A stretch of 64,000 bases of DNA from Bog-950 sp046329515 (GCA_046329515.1 JAXLUM010000005.1:186001-250000), one strand, 5' to 3'; shown: positions 43,005-52,663, counted from the first letter of the stretch. Notes: a model not told the origin generated them from the sequence alone. Numbers and translations: made by a program.

Positions 43005-43561
43005 GGTTTAAATTCAAAATTATTGGCACAAGCTTTAAAGCCCGGCAACACTTTATCTTTATCGCTAACCAGGGCTTCTTCGGGCTTTATAATCCAGTCT
43101 ATATTCAAATCGGCATCATTAAAAATTATGCCTCCTTCACTTTCCTTGCTGTAAAAGTTATCGCACTTATATTGAAAAATGCAGGTATCGCTTAACACTG
43201 CAAAGCCGTGGGCAAACCCACGCGGTATATATAACTGCTTCTTGTTTTCGGCACTCAACCTAACCGCATAACTTTTACCAAAGGTGGGCGAGCCCTTGCG
43301 TATATCAACTGCCACATCCAACACTTCACCTTCTACTACACGCACTAACTTGGCCTGCGCCATTGGGTTAAGCTGGTAATGCAAGCCGCGCAACACACCA
43401 TATGATGACCTTGATTCATTGTCCTGAACAAATTCATTTGTAATGCCCGCTTCGGCAAAAGTGTTTTTATTAAAACTTTCAAAAAAGTAGCCTCGCGCAT
43501 CAGCAAACACACGTGGTTCAAACACTTTAAGGCCGGCTATTCCGGTTTCAATAAAAGGCAT
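43001..43561 (-). CDS. rfbC: dTDP-4-dehydrorhamnose 3,5-epimerase
   Basis: 186 residues, normal length. It is a cupin enzyme converting dTDP-4-keto-6-deoxyglucose to the L-rhamno form. Motifs are FEPRVFADARGYFFESF, QDNESRSSYGVLRGLHYQ (catalytic His), GEVLDVAVDIRKGSPTFGK and IPRGFAHGFAVLSD. It lies 44 bases after the PHP-phosphatase gene and overlaps rfbD. Confidence 0.95.
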   Translation of the reverse strand: MPFIETGIAGLKVFEPRVFADARGYFFESFNKNTFAEAGITNEFVQDNESRSSYGVLRGLHYQLNPMAQAKLVRVVEGEVLDVAVDIRKGSPTFGKSYAVRLSAENKKQLYIPRGFAHGFAVLSDTCIFQYKCDNFYSKESEGGIIFNDADLNIDWIIKPEEALVSDKDKVLPGFKACANNFEFKP

Positions 43562-43605
43562 GGTAAAATCAAATCTGGGTTAAACAATTCTGAGGGTAAT
43601 AATAA

Positions 43606-44367
43606 CTAAACTAAGGTTTTGTTTAAAAGCTTAGGGTCGGTGAGCAGTTTTTCAAGGTGTTTCAGCTTCAGGCATTCCCTAAGGCTGTCAAATTGCGTTA
43701 CCTTATGCAAGTCGCTGCCGGCAAAGTTAACCATTTTTTCGTCAATCAATCTTTCGGCTACCTGTTTGGCCGGTTTTCCATACTTGCCGCTCAATGAACC
43801 TATATTAATCTGGAAGTAGACATTTCTATCTTTAAAAGAGTGGTAGGTCTTGAAATCGTTCTCATGATAATAAGGGTAGCGTTCAGGGTGGGCCAGCACC
43901 ACGCGGTATTCCGCTAATTGCAGTTTATAGATTATATCCAGCACTACATTCTGCTTCTGTAAATACGAAAACTCAATCAACACATAGTTTCTGCCAAAGG
44001 TCAGCAGGTCGCGCTTTTCAATTTTCTCAAACATCGAGTTATCTGCATAGTATTCTGCAATGGCATCAAACTCTATATCTATACCCTGTTTGGCTATCTG
44101 TTCACGAACGGCATCGCGGCCTTTTAATATCTTCTCTGTAGAGTTATTATAACCGTCGGCCACAACATGCGGTGAGGTATAAATTTTTTTAAACCCCAGG
44201 GCTTTAAACTGCCGCAACATCTCCAGCGTAGTTTCCATATCGGGGCTACCATCATCAATTGCCGGTATAAGGTGCGAATGAATATCCGCAGCCATCAGGC
44301 TATAATCTTCCAGGGCGGAATTCTCTTCCTTCTTTCCACCAAATAGCTGCAGTAGTTTATTAAACAC
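43606..44367 (-). CDS. CpsB/CapC-type tyrosine phosphatase (PHP domain)
   Basis: 253 residues. The metal site begins with DIHSHLIPAIDDGSPDMETT, then KKIYTSPHV, EYYADNSM, VLAHPERYPYY and GSDLHKVTQF, the full set of PHP motifs. In capsule loci such enzymes dephosphorylate the tyrosine kinase that controls chain length and export. No kinase gene is present in the window. A GGCTATCTTAGCC hairpin with a partial promoter-like core lies just upstream. Confidence 0.9.
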   Translation of the reverse strand: MFNKLLQLFGGKKEENSALEDYSLMAADIHSHLIPAIDDGSPDMETTLEMLRQFKALGFKKIYTSPHVVADGYNNSTEKILKGRDAVREQIAKQGIDIEFDAIAEYYADNSMFEKIEKRDLLTFGRNYVLIEFSYLQKQNVVLDIIYKLQLAEYRVVLAHPERYPYYHENDFKTYHSFKDRNVYFQINIGSLSGKYGKPAKQVAERLIDEKMVNFAGSDLHKVTQFDSLRECLKLKHLEKLLTDPKLLNKTLV

Positions 44368-44421
44368 AAGTTGAATTTAAGGCTAAGATAGCCTCATTTT
44401 GCCCGTTGCCAAGTAAAGGCG

Positions 44422-45414
44422 CTAATTGCTGTATATACCCTTGAAATAATCAACGGTAATAGCCAAGCCTTTAGCAAAGTTAAATTCAGGCTTATAACCC
44501 AGCACGGTTTGTGCTTTTGAAATATCAGCTAAGGAGTTGCGAATATCCCCCGCACGCGTTGCGCGGTAAGTAGCCTTATGGTCGCTGCCCAGTAATTTCT
44601 GAATATCGGTATACAAGCGGTTAACTGAGAAATTCTCACCCACAGCTATATTAAATACCTGCCCGCTGGCTTCTTTATTATCCGTAAGCATAGCACGCAC
44701 ATTGGCCTGCACTGCATTTTCTACAAAAGTAAAATCGCGGGTTTGTTCACCATCTCCGTCAATAAACACTTCCCCGCGCTCCATTATTTTAGAAACAAAC
44801 AAGGGAATTACCGCCGCATACATACCGTTAGGGTCCTGCTTGGGGCCAAATATGTTGAAGTAGCGCATGCCGATAATGTTCATACCGTAAACGGTTTGAA
44901 ACACTGAGGCGTACAACTCATTGGTGTATTTGCTTACTGCATAGGGCGAAAGCTGACGACCAATGCGCGCCTCTACTTTAGGCAAAGAGGCTTCATCACC
45001 ATAAACCGAAGAAGATGATGCATAGACGAAATTCTTAACCTTTGCTTCATTAGCTGCGCTAAGCATGTTTACAAAACCGCCAACGTTAACATCGTTAGTA
45101 TTCCACGGCTCTTTAATAGAACGCGGCACAGAACCTAAAGCCGCCTGGTGCGACACAAAATCAATCCCTTCGCAGGCTTTGCGGCAATCAGCCAGGTTAC
45201 GGATATCGCCATTCAAAAATTCAAAAGCAGCATTGCCTTTAAATTCATCAAGGTTTTGCGCCCTACCTGTAGCCAGGTTATCAAATACGCGCACCTTCTT
45301 TGCCCCGTATTTCAATAAATACTCCACAATGTTAGAACCGATAAAGCCTGCGCCACCGGTAACCAAAAAACTGTATTGTGAAAGATCTTTATCGTGATAT
45401 TTAATATCAAACAT
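44422..45414 (-). CDS. UDP-hexose 4-epimerase, WbpP-type SDR
   Basis: 330 residues from the ATG at 45414, which overlaps the stop of rfbB as TAATG; a longer frame would run back inside rfbB and add a non-conserved tail. The cofactor loop is VTGGAGFIGSNI, the active site YAVSKYTNELY, and RYFNIFGPKQDPNGMYAAVIP resembles UDP-GlcNAc 4-epimerases of the WbpP/Gne type. The most likely reaction is UDP-GlcNAc to UDP-GalNAc, but UDP-glucose cannot be excluded. Confidence 0.87.
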   Translation of the reverse strand: MFDIKYHDKDLSQYSFLVTGGAGFIGSNIVEYLLKYGAKKVRVFDNLATGRAQNLDEFKGNAAFEFLNGDIRNLADCRKACEGIDFVSHQAALGSVPRSIKEPWNTNDVNVGGFVNMLSAANEAKVKNFVYASSSSVYGDEASLPKVEARIGRQLSPYAVSKYTNELYASVFQTVYGMNIIGMRYFNIFGPKQDPNGMYAAVIPLFVSKIMERGEVFIDGDGEQTRDFTFVENAVQANVRAMLTDNKEASGQVFNIAVGENFSVNRLYTDIQKLLGSDHKATYRATRAGDIRNSLADISKAQTVLGYKPEFNFAKGLAITVDYFKGIYSN

Positions 45415-46481
45415 TAGCGCGCACTGTATTGTTGTTCGTAATAGTTTTTGTAAGCACCGCTGGTTACATGGTTCAGCCATTCTTCATTTGCCAAATACCA
45501 GTCAACGGTTTTTTCAAGGCCTTCTTCAAAAGTAACCGAAGGCTTCCAGCCCAGCTTTTCATTAAGCTTGGTGGCATCAATAGCATAACGGCGGTCGTGG
45601 CCGGGGCGGTCCTTTACATAGGTTATCAACTTTTCTGATGTACCTTCTTCCCTACCCAGTTTTTTATCCATCACCTTACACATCAGCTTTATCAGCTCAA
45701 TGTTTTGCCATTCATTCCAACCACCTATGTTGTAAGTTTCACCAAGTTCGCCTTTATGCAAAATAGTATCAATTGCACGCGCATGGTCAACTACCCACAA
45801 CCAATCGCGGGTGTATTTACCATCGCCATAAACCGGTAGCGGCTTGTTGTTGCGTATGTTGTTGATAAAAAGTGGCAACAACTTTTCAGGAAACTGGTGT
45901 GAGCCATAGTTGTTACTGCAATTTGATATTACTACAGGCAGGTTGTAGGTATTAAAGTAAGCACGCACAAAATGATCGCTGCTTGCTTTAGAGGCACTGT
46001 AAGGAGACTGTGGGTCATAAGGGGTAGTTTCTAAAAAGAACCCTTCATCACCCAAAGAGCCATATACTTCATCAGTTGAAACATGGTAGAAAATGCGGTC
46101 CTTACGCAAAGGCTTGTCCTTAGTGCACTCCCATACCTTTTTGGCAGCGTTAAGCAGATTAACAGTGCCTATTACGTTAGTAGTAACAAACTCTAATGGA
46201 TTAGAGATGGAACGGTCCACATGACTTTCAGCAGCTAAATGCACTACTGCTAAAAACTTATGCTCTTCAAACAGATTGTTGATGAAGGCTTGATCGGTAA
46301 TATCGCCTTTTACAAACTTGTAGTTGGGTTTACCTTCAACATCTTTCAGGTTTTCCAGGTTACCGGCATAAGTCAGCTTATCCAGGTTATATACTTCATA
46401 ATCGGGATAGTTATTTACAAACAGCCGCACTACATGCGAACCGATAAAACCTGCACCACCTGTTACTAATATCTTTTTCAT
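45414..46481 (-). CDS. rfbB: dTDP-glucose 4,6-dehydratase
   Basis: 355 residues. The cofactor loop is VTGGAGFIGSHVV; VHLAAESHVDRSI, HVSTDEVYGSLGD, PYSASKASSDHFVRAY (catalytic Tyr-Lys) and NCSNNYGSHQFPEKLLP follow in the order of the family. It makes dTDP-4-keto-6-deoxyglucose, the substrate of rfbC. The rfbA gene, which would make dTDP-glucose, is not in the window. Confidence 0.95.
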   Translation of the reverse strand: MKKILVTGGAGFIGSHVVRLFVNNYPDYEVYNLDKLTYAGNLENLKDVEGKPNYKFVKGDITDQAFINNLFEEHKFLAVVHLAAESHVDRSISNPLEFVTTNVIGTVNLLNAAKKVWECTKDKPLRKDRIFYHVSTDEVYGSLGDEGFFLETTPYDPQSPYSASKASSDHFVRAYFNTYNLPVVISNCSNNYGSHQFPEKLLPLFINNIRNNKPLPVYGDGKYTRDWLWVVDHARAIDTILHKGELGETYNIGGWNEWQNIELIKLMCKVMDKKLGREEGTSEKLITYVKDRPGHDRRYAIDATKLNEKLGWKPSVTFEEGLEKTVDWYLANEEWLNHVTSGAYKNYYEQQYSAR

Positions 46482-46489
46482 GCTTCAAT

Positions 46490-47779
46490 TTACAGACTCC
46501 AATACGAGAAAGCCTTTATTTTATTTCGTAAATCACCTTTAACGTCAACTATAATACCATCCTTTTTCAATATTTTTTGGAAGAAGGCATCATCCAATGT
46601 GCTGAATTGGTCGTGGTTTACAGCCACAATTACCGCATCATAATCTTTACCGTACTCCTTATTCAGGTGTATACCGTATTCCTCATGAAATTCTTCGGCA
46701 TCAGCGTAAGGGTCGGTAACTTCTGTTTTTACTGAGTATCTCTTCAATTCCTGAATTACATCTACCACTTTGCTGTTACGTATATCGCTTACGTTCTCTT
46801 TAAAGGTAGCACCCATTACTAAAATACGGGTAGCATCAATTTGCTTGTGCAACTTAATCAACTCCTGTACCAGCTTACGGGCCACATGCGCACCCATATC
46901 ATCATTAATGCGGCGGCCCGCTAAAATTACTTCAGGGTTGTAACCTAATTCCAATGATTTGTAAGTAAGGTAGTATGGGTCCACACCAATACAGTGGCCG
47001 CCCACTAAACCCGGGAAGAACTTCAGGAAGTTCCATTTGGTGCCGGCAGCTTCCAATACTTCATAAGTGTTTATACCCATTAAGTCGAAAATGCGGCTTA
47101 ACTCGTTCATCAACGCAATGTTCAAGTCGCGCTGGGTATTTTCAATAATCTTGGCAGCTTCAGCTACTTTAATTGAAGATGCACGGTGCGTACCGGCAGT
47201 AACTATTATTTCATAAGTGCGCGCAATAACATCCAACGATTCTGCATCGCAACCTGAAACTACCTTCTTGATTTTAGTAATCGTATGTTCCTTATCGCCG
47301 GGGTTAATACGCTCAGGGCTGTAACCCAATTTAAAGTCAACACCCATTTTAAGGCCGCTTAACTGCTCCATTACGGGTAGACAATCTTCCTCAGTACAAC
47401 CGGGGTAAACAGTAGATTCAAACACTACATAATCACCCTTCTTCAACACTTTACCAATTGTAGTAGAAGCGCTTACTACCGGTTTTAAATCGGGCACATT
47501 GTGCTTATCTACCGGCGTTGGAACCGCCACTATAAAGAAGTTTGCATCCTTTAAGTCATCAATGTTTGCCGTGAAGTGTATATCTGTTCCTTCAAAGTCT
47601 TTCGCTTCCAATTCATTGCTCGGGTCAATGTTATTGCGCATCATATCAACCCTTTTTTGGTTGATATCAAAACCTATTACAGAAATTTTACGGGCAAATT
47701 CTAACGCAATAGGCAGCCCCACGTAACCCAAACCTATTACTGCTAATTTCTTCTTCTTGCTTAATAATTCTTCAACCAT
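46490..47779 (-). CDS. UDP-HexNAc 6-dehydrogenase (WbpA/WecC/TviB-type)
   Basis: 429 residues. The NAD loop is AVIGLGYVGLPIALEFA, followed by VAVPTPVD and FESTVYPGCTEEDCLPVME. The catalytic Cys is in VGGHCIGVDPYYLTYKS, the form typical of UDP-N-acetylhexosamine dehydrogenases rather than UDP-glucose dehydrogenase. It oxidises a UDP-HexNAc to the uronate. It begins one base after the acetyltransferase gene, with which it could work. Confidence 0.9.
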   Translation of the reverse strand: MVEELLSKKKKLAVIGLGYVGLPIALEFARKISVIGFDINQKRVDMMRNNIDPSNELEAKDFEGTDIHFTANIDDLKDANFFIVAVPTPVDKHNVPDLKPVVSASTTIGKVLKKGDYVVFESTVYPGCTEEDCLPVMEQLSGLKMGVDFKLGYSPERINPGDKEHTITKIKKVVSGCDAESLDVIARTYEIIVTAGTHRASSIKVAEAAKIIENTQRDLNIALMNELSRIFDLMGINTYEVLEAAGTKWNFLKFFPGLVGGHCIGVDPYYLTYKSLELGYNPEVILAGRRINDDMGAHVARKLVQELIKLHKQIDATRILVMGATFKENVSDIRNSKVVDVIQELKRYSVKTEVTDPYADAEEFHEEYGIHLNKEYGKDYDAVIVAVNHDQFSTLDDAFFQKILKKDGIIVDVKGDLRNKIKAFSYWSL

Positions 47780-47780
47780 A

Positions 47781-48362
47781 TTATTTAACTTTTGAAACCT
47801 TACCGTCTTTTAATTGATATTTTTCTTTACTCTCAGGGCACTCAGCCATGCCTTCTTTATCAAAGCTTAACCTGTGTCCGTATTCACTCATCCAACCCAA
47901 TTGCTTAGCCGGGTTACCTACTAATAATGCATAAGCAGGAACGTTTTTAGTAACCACTGCCCCGGCGCCAATAAAGGCAAACTCGCCAATATCATGCCCG
48001 CAAACTATAGTAGCATTAGCACCAATGGAAGCGCCGCGCTTTACTGTAGTTTTTGAATACTGCCCCCTACGGTTTACTGCACTGCGCGGATTAGTTACAT
48101 TGGTAAATACCATTGAAGGCCCCAGGAACACATCATCCTCGCAAACCACGCCTGTGTATATAGATACGTTGTTCTGTATCTTAACATTATTACCCAATAC
48201 CACATCAGGGCTAACCACTACGTTTTGACCAATGTTACAGTTTTCGCCAATAGTGCAATTGGGCATTACATGGCTGAAGTGCCAAATTTTAGTGCCCTTA
48301 CCAATTTTGCAGCCTTCATCTACATAGGCGCTTTCATGCACGAAATACTCTTTGTTTTCCAT
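47781..48362 (-). CDS. Hexapeptide N-acetyltransferase (WbpD/WlbB-like)
   Basis: 193 residues with left-handed beta-helix repeats (IGKGTKIWHFSHVMPNCTIGENCNIGQNVVV, then GNNVKIQNNVSIYTGVVCEDDVFLGPSMVFTNV). The His of the HFSHV region and NPRSAVNRRGQY fit WbpD-like enzymes, which acetylate the 3-amino group of UDP-2-acetamido-3-amino sugars. Its stop is one base before the WbpA-like start, and its own start overlaps the stop of uxs. Confidence 0.88.
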   Translation of the reverse strand: MENKEYFVHESAYVDEGCKIGKGTKIWHFSHVMPNCTIGENCNIGQNVVVSPDVVLGNNVKIQNNVSIYTGVVCEDDVFLGPSMVFTNVTNPRSAVNRRGQYSKTTVKRGASIGANATIVCGHDIGEFAFIGAGAVVTKNVPAYALLVGNPAKQLGWMSEYGHRLSFDKEGMAECPESKEKYQLKDGKVSKVK

Positions 48363-49330
48363 TACGCAAACCTATGTTTAGATTGATATAATTCTTCTTT
48401 CGATAAACCTTTAAAGTAATCGTACGTAATCTTCAACCCTTCGGCGCGGTTAACCTTCGGCTCCCAGCCTAAAATGGCTTTGGCACGTGTAATATCCGGT
48501 TGACGTTGCTTAGGGTCATCTACCGGCAATGGCTTATAGATAACTTTTTGCGTGGTGCCTGTAAGTTTTATTATTTCTTCTGCAAACTGGCTGATGGTAA
48601 TTTCCGATGGGTTACCCACGTTAACCGGCTGATGATAGTCAGATAACAATAAGCGGTAAATACCTTCTACCAAATCATCTACATAGCAGAAAGAGCGCGT
48701 TTGGCTGCCATCACCAAAAACGGTAAGGTCTTCGCCGCGCAGGGCCTGGCCTATAAAGGCAGGCAACACACGCCCATCATTCAAACGCATGCGCGGGCCA
48801 TATGTATTAAATATTCTTACAATTTTTGTATCAACACCGTGAAAGGTGTGGTAAGCCATGGTTATCGCTTCCTGAAAGCGTTTGGCTTCATCATAAACGC
48901 CGCGGGGGCCAACAGGGTTTACATTTCCCCAGTAATCTTCATTTTGTGGGTGCACCTGCGGGTCACCGTAAACCTCGCTGGTAGAGGCCACCAGTATGCA
49001 GGCTTTTTTTGCCTTGGCCAAACCCAGCAAATTGTGCGTGCCTAAAGAACCTACCTTAAGTGTTTGTATAGGTATTTTTAAATAATCAATAGGCGATGCC
49101 GGCGAGGCGAAGTGCAATATGTAATCAAGATGGCCGGGCACATGCACAAACTTGGAAACATCATGATGGTAAAACTCGAAATGTTCCAGTTTAAACAGAT
49201 GCTCAATATTCTTAAGGTCGCCGGTAATAAGGTTATCCATACCAATTACATGGTATCCTTCCTTTATGAACCGGTCACAAAGGTGAGAACCTAAAAAGCC
49301 CGCAGCGCCTGTTATTAATACTCGTTTCAT
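48362..49330 (-). CDS. UDP-glucuronic acid decarboxylase
   Basis: 322 residues. An SDR enzyme that turns UDP-glucuronate into UDP-xylose. Motifs: ITGAAGFLGSHLCDRFI, MDNLITGDLKNIEHL, HFASPASPIDYLKIPIQTLKV, STSEVYGDP, GPRGVYDEAKRFQEA (catalytic Tyr-Lys) and RIFNTYGPRMRLNDGRVLP, all typical of UXS. The start overlaps the stop of ugd, whose product is its substrate, so the two steps are translationally coupled. Confidence 0.93.
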   Translation of the reverse strand: MKRVLITGAAGFLGSHLCDRFIKEGYHVIGMDNLITGDLKNIEHLFKLEHFEFYHHDVSKFVHVPGHLDYILHFASPASPIDYLKIPIQTLKVGSLGTHNLLGLAKAKKACILVASTSEVYGDPQVHPQNEDYWGNVNPVGPRGVYDEAKRFQEAITMAYHTFHGVDTKIVRIFNTYGPRMRLNDGRVLPAFIGQALRGEDLTVFGDGSQTRSFCYVDDLVEGIYRLLLSDYHQPVNVGNPSEITISQFAEEIIKLTGTTQKVIYKPLPVDDPKQRQPDITRAKAILGWEPKVNRAEGLKITYDYFKGLSKEELYQSKHRFA

Positions 49331-50637
49331 TTTGCTGTTTCTCTGCCAATGCTATAATACGTAAAGCCAAGCTTTTTCAAATGCTCAACACTATAAAGGT
49401 TTCTGCCGTCAAAAATCAATTTATTCTTAAGGCTGGCGGCTATTCGGTCAAAATCGGGCGAGCGGAACTCATTCCACTCCGTTACAATTACCAGGAAATC
49501 GGCACCGCTTAGTGCATCATATTCATCAGTTGCAAAGTATACCTTCTCCCCAAACTGCTTCTGCACATTCTTCATAGCTTCTGGGTCGTAAGCACGTACT
49601 TTGGCCCCTGCGGCCAATAACTGCTCAATAATGTATAAAGCAGGCGCCTCGCGTATATCGTCGGTATTAGGCTTAAAAGCCAGGCCCCATAGGGCTATTG
49701 TTTTGCCTTTTAGCTCGCCTTTAAAGTGGTCTGAAATCTTATTAAAGAAGTTTTCGCGCTGCAATTTGTTTACGCGCATTACTGAATCAAGTATAGTAAA
49801 GTCATACTTGTTCTGTTGTGATGTATGGTAAAGCGCCTGCACATCCTTAGGGAAACAACTGCCGCCATAACCAACGCCGGCAAAAAGAAAGCGTTTTCCA
49901 ATTCGGGTATCGGTTCCTATGCCTTTGCGCACATTATCTACATCTGCACCAACCAATTCGCACAGGTTAGCTATTTCGTTCATAAACGAAATTTTAGTGG
50001 CCAAAAAGGCATTAGCCGCATACTTGGTCAATTCCGAGCTGCGCTCATCCATAAAAATGATAGGATTGCCCTGGCGCACAAAAGGCTCATACAACTCTTC
50101 CATTATTTGCGCCGCTTCTTCCGAACGGGTTCCCACCACCACTCTTTCAGGCTTCATAAAATCTTCTACAGCCACACCCTCTTTCAAAAACTCAGGGTTA
50201 GATACCACATCAAATTTTACTTTGGCATTTTTTGAAACCACGTCACGTACCTTATCGGCCGTACCAACCGGTACCGTGCTTTTATTTACAATAACCGCAT
50301 AGCGGTCAAGTAACTTCCCTAAATCATCTGCCACCTGCAGCACATACTTTAAATCTGCGCTGCCATCTTCGCCCGGGGGCGTTGGCAAGGCAAGAAAAAT
50401 CACCTTCGCCTCTTTTATTCCCTCTGCCAATGAAGTAGTAAACTTTAAACGGCCCTGCTTCAGGTTGCGTTCAAACAACACATCAAGGTCAGGTTCATAT
50501 ATAGGCATTACGCCGTTTTTCAACTGCTCTACCTTATTGGCATCTATATCAATACAGGTAACTACATTACCCGTTTCGGCAAAGCAGGTTCCTGTAACCA
50601 GGCCCACGTATCCGGTACCTACAACGGCAATTTTCAT
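49327..50637 (-). CDS. ugd: UDP-glucose 6-dehydrogenase
   Basis: 436 residues. NAD loop VVGTGYVGLVTGTCFAE, then FLALPTPPGEDGSADL, NKSTVPVGTADKV and NPEFLKEGVAVEDFMKPERVV. The catalytic Cys (about 261) is in GVGYGGSCFPKDVQAL. It oxidises UDP-glucose to UDP-glucuronate. Four-base overlaps on both sides (aminotransferase upstream, uxs downstream) show a tight operon. Confidence 0.95.
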   Translation of the reverse strand: MKIAVVGTGYVGLVTGTCFAETGNVVTCIDIDANKVEQLKNGVMPIYEPDLDVLFERNLKQGRLKFTTSLAEGIKEAKVIFLALPTPPGEDGSADLKYVLQVADDLGKLLDRYAVIVNKSTVPVGTADKVRDVVSKNAKVKFDVVSNPEFLKEGVAVEDFMKPERVVVGTRSEEAAQIMEELYEPFVRQGNPIIFMDERSSELTKYAANAFLATKISFMNEIANLCELVGADVDNVRKGIGTDTRIGKRFLFAGVGYGGSCFPKDVQALYHTSQQNKYDFTILDSVMRVNKLQRENFFNKISDHFKGELKGKTIALWGLAFKPNTDDIREAPALYIIEQLLAAGAKVRAYDPEAMKNVQKQFGEKVYFATDEYDALSGADFLVIVTEWNEFRSPDFDRIAASLKNKLIFDGRNLYSVEHLKKLGFTYYSIGRETAK

Positions 50638-51770
50638 TTCACTAATTCTTTAAAACTATCGGCAATAAATTTCAGTTCCTGCTCGTGGAACTCAGTGTGT
50701 ATAGGTAGTGATAATACGCTTTTACAAAGTTGCTCCGTTACCGGAAACATACCTTCCTTATAGCGCTCATCGGTATATGCCTTTTGCATATGCAAAGGAA
50801 TAGGATAATACACCATAGAAGGAATTCCCTTTTCGGCCAACTGCTTTCTTACCTCGTCGCGGTCCACATTTTTCAGTTTCATAGTATACTGGTGGAACAC
50901 ATGCGTGCTTGGTTTGTAACGAACCGGCGTTTGCACATTGGTTAAACCGGCAAAAGCGGCATCATAGTAATCGGCCACTTTGCGGCGGCGTTCGGCATAG
51001 TCGTCAAGGTATTTCAGCTTCACATCTAATATAGCTGCCTGTATGCTGTCTAAACGGCTGTTTACGCCTATTTCATCGTGCTGGTATAAAACGCTTTGGC
51101 CGTGGTTAGCTATCATACGTATGCGCTTGGCCAGGGCCTCATCATTAGTATATAACGCGCCACCATCGCCATAGCAACCCAAATTTTTGCTGGGGAAGAA
51201 CGAAGTGCTGCCTATAGTGCCAATAGTACCCGCCTTAACGGTTGTTCCGTTTTTATAGGTAAAATCAGCCCCTATGGCCTGGGCGTTATCTTCAATTACA
51301 TGCAGGTTGTGCCTGTTGGCTATATCCATTATGGCCTCCATATCGGCACATTGGCCGAACAAATGCACCGGCACAATAGCCTTGGTGCGGGGCGTAATGG
51401 CTTTTTCAATAGCGGCAGGGTCAATGGTAAAGGTATCGGGGTTAACGTCAACCAATACAGGCTTTAATTTTAGCAGGGCAATAACTTCGGCAGTAGCTAC
51501 ATAAGTAAAGGAAGCTGTAATTACTTCATCACCCGGCTGGTAACCCAACGCCATCATCGCAATTTGCAGTGCATCCGTTCCGTTAGCGCAGCTTATAACC
51601 TGCTTGCAACCAAGGTAGGCAGCAAGGTGGTCTTCAAATGCTTTAACCTGTGGGCCCTTAATAAACTGGGTAGCATTAATTACATCGGCAATTGCCTTAT
51701 CTATTTCCGGCTTAATACGTTGGTATTGGGCCGAAAGGTCGACCATTTTTATTTCGGGCACGGTTATCAT
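50634..51770 (-). CDS. DegT/DnrJ/EryC1/StrS aminotransferase (WbpE-like)
   Basis: 378 residues. PLP enzyme that transaminates a keto-sugar nucleotide. Motifs: CANGTDALQIAMMALGYQPGDEVI, VPVHLFGQCADM, VIEDNAQAIGADF and FFPSKNLGCYGDGGAL with the PLP Lys near 195. With the WbpA- and WbpD-like genes it would make a 3-acetamido sugar, but the WbpB-type oxidase that should supply its keto substrate is not in the window. It is the first gene of the run. Confidence 0.9.
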   Translation of the reverse strand: MITVPEIKMVDLSAQYQRIKPEIDKAIADVINATQFIKGPQVKAFEDHLAAYLGCKQVISCANGTDALQIAMMALGYQPGDEVITASFTYVATAEVIALLKLKPVLVDVNPDTFTIDPAAIEKAITPRTKAIVPVHLFGQCADMEAIMDIANRHNLHVIEDNAQAIGADFTYKNGTTVKAGTIGTIGSTSFFPSKNLGCYGDGGALYTNDEALAKRIRMIANHGQSVLYQHDEIGVNSRLDSIQAAILDVKLKYLDDYAERRRKVADYYDAAFAGLTNVQTPVRYKPSTHVFHQYTMKLKNVDRDEVRKQLAEKGIPSMVYYPIPLHMQKAYTDERYKEGMFPVTEQLCKSVLSLPIHTEFHEQELKFIADSFKELVK

Positions 51771-51791
51771 TTTTTGGGCGAGCGAATGTAA

Positions 51792-51799
51792 TAATTTTG
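51792..51799 (+). promoter_or_regulatory. -7 promoter element (TAATTTTG)
   Basis: A perfect TAnnTTTG followed by CG in the gap between the divergent aminotransferase and outer-membrane protein genes. A TTTG at about 51771-51774 is a candidate upstream element. It leaves a leader of about 65 bases before the ATG at 51869. Confidence 0.5.
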
Positions 51800-51868
51800 C
51801 GTTGTTGCAGTTATGGAAGCCTAAGCTTAATAATATGCTATTCTAAACGTAAATTGCGGCGCAAATCA

Positions 51869-52663
51869 ATGAAATTGAACTTTATAAACAAATCATCATA
51901 TCTTTTTCTTTTAGTGCTTCTCAGCCTCACGGTTTTCGGGCAGGAGCAGGAATTACCCAAAACCAGGCCGCAAAGCAAGTTTGAACCTAACGATGCGCTG
52001 ATAATTGCCCCCTCCTACACGGCACAGTTTCCTTTTGGTAACATGGCCGACCGCTTTGGCTTTAATAACCAGGTTAGCCTTAACCTTATGTACAAAATGA
52101 AGAAGAACTGGCTGGTGGGTATAGAAGGTGGATTTATGTTTGGCGACCAGCTTAGAGAGAACTACATAATTGACAAAATAACTACCTCTACCGGGCACCT
52201 TATAGGCACTAATAACGACCTCATACGTGTTCGCCCCCAAATGCAGGGTTTTACCATTAAGGCAGAATTTGGCAAAATCATTCCGTTTTCACCTCAGTAC
52301 CCTGATGCGGGCCTACTGTTTATTACCGGCTTTGGTATGCTGCAACACAAAATTTGGCTTAACGTGCGCGAAACCAGCGTACCCCAATTAAGCAAAATCT
52401 ACCGCAAAGGGTACGACCGTATGTGCAACGGCCCGGTTATATCGCAGTTTGTGGGGGGCACCTTTATGGCGCGCCGTAAGTACTACAGCTTTTACGCCGG
52501 TTTACAGTTTGATGTAGCCTTTACCAAGGACCGCCGCAACTTTGATTTTTACGAACAGCGTAAACTAACTGAAAACCGCGTTGATATGTTCCTGGGCTTA
52601 AAAGTGGGTTGGATACTACCCATTTTCTTACAAGCTAACGAGAAGGAGTATTATTACTACTAA
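51869..52663 (+). CDS. Predicted outer-membrane beta-barrel protein
   Basis: 264 residues from the ATG at 51869, which gives a signal peptide (MKLNFINKSSYLFLLVLLSLTVFGQ). The mature part alternates polar and hydrophobic residues with many aromatic ends (ALIIAPSYTAQFPFGNM, LVGIEGGFMFGD, YYSFYAGLQFDVAFTKD), as in a small barrel. It ends in an unusual EKEYYYY. Function unknown. The waaA gene starts 25 bases downstream, so they are probably co-transcribed. Confidence 0.72.
   Translation: MKLNFINKSSYLFLLVLLSLTVFGQEQELPKTRPQSKFEPNDALIIAPSYTAQFPFGNMADRFGFNNQVSLNLMYKMKKNWLVGIEGGFMFGDQLRENYIIDKITTSTGHLIGTNNDLIRVRPQMQGFTIKAEFGKIIPFSPQYPDAGLLFITGFGMLQHKIWLNVRETSVPQLSKIYRKGYDRMCNGPVISQFVGGTFMARRKYYSFYAGLQFDVAFTKDRRNFDFYEQRKLTENRVDMFLGLKVGWILPIFLQANEKEYYYY

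Noticed and set aside
45415..45480. N-terminal extension of the WbpP-type epimerase
   Set aside because: It lies inside rfbB, and the ATG at 45414 forms a TAATG stop-start overlap with rfbB and fits the conserved N-terminus.
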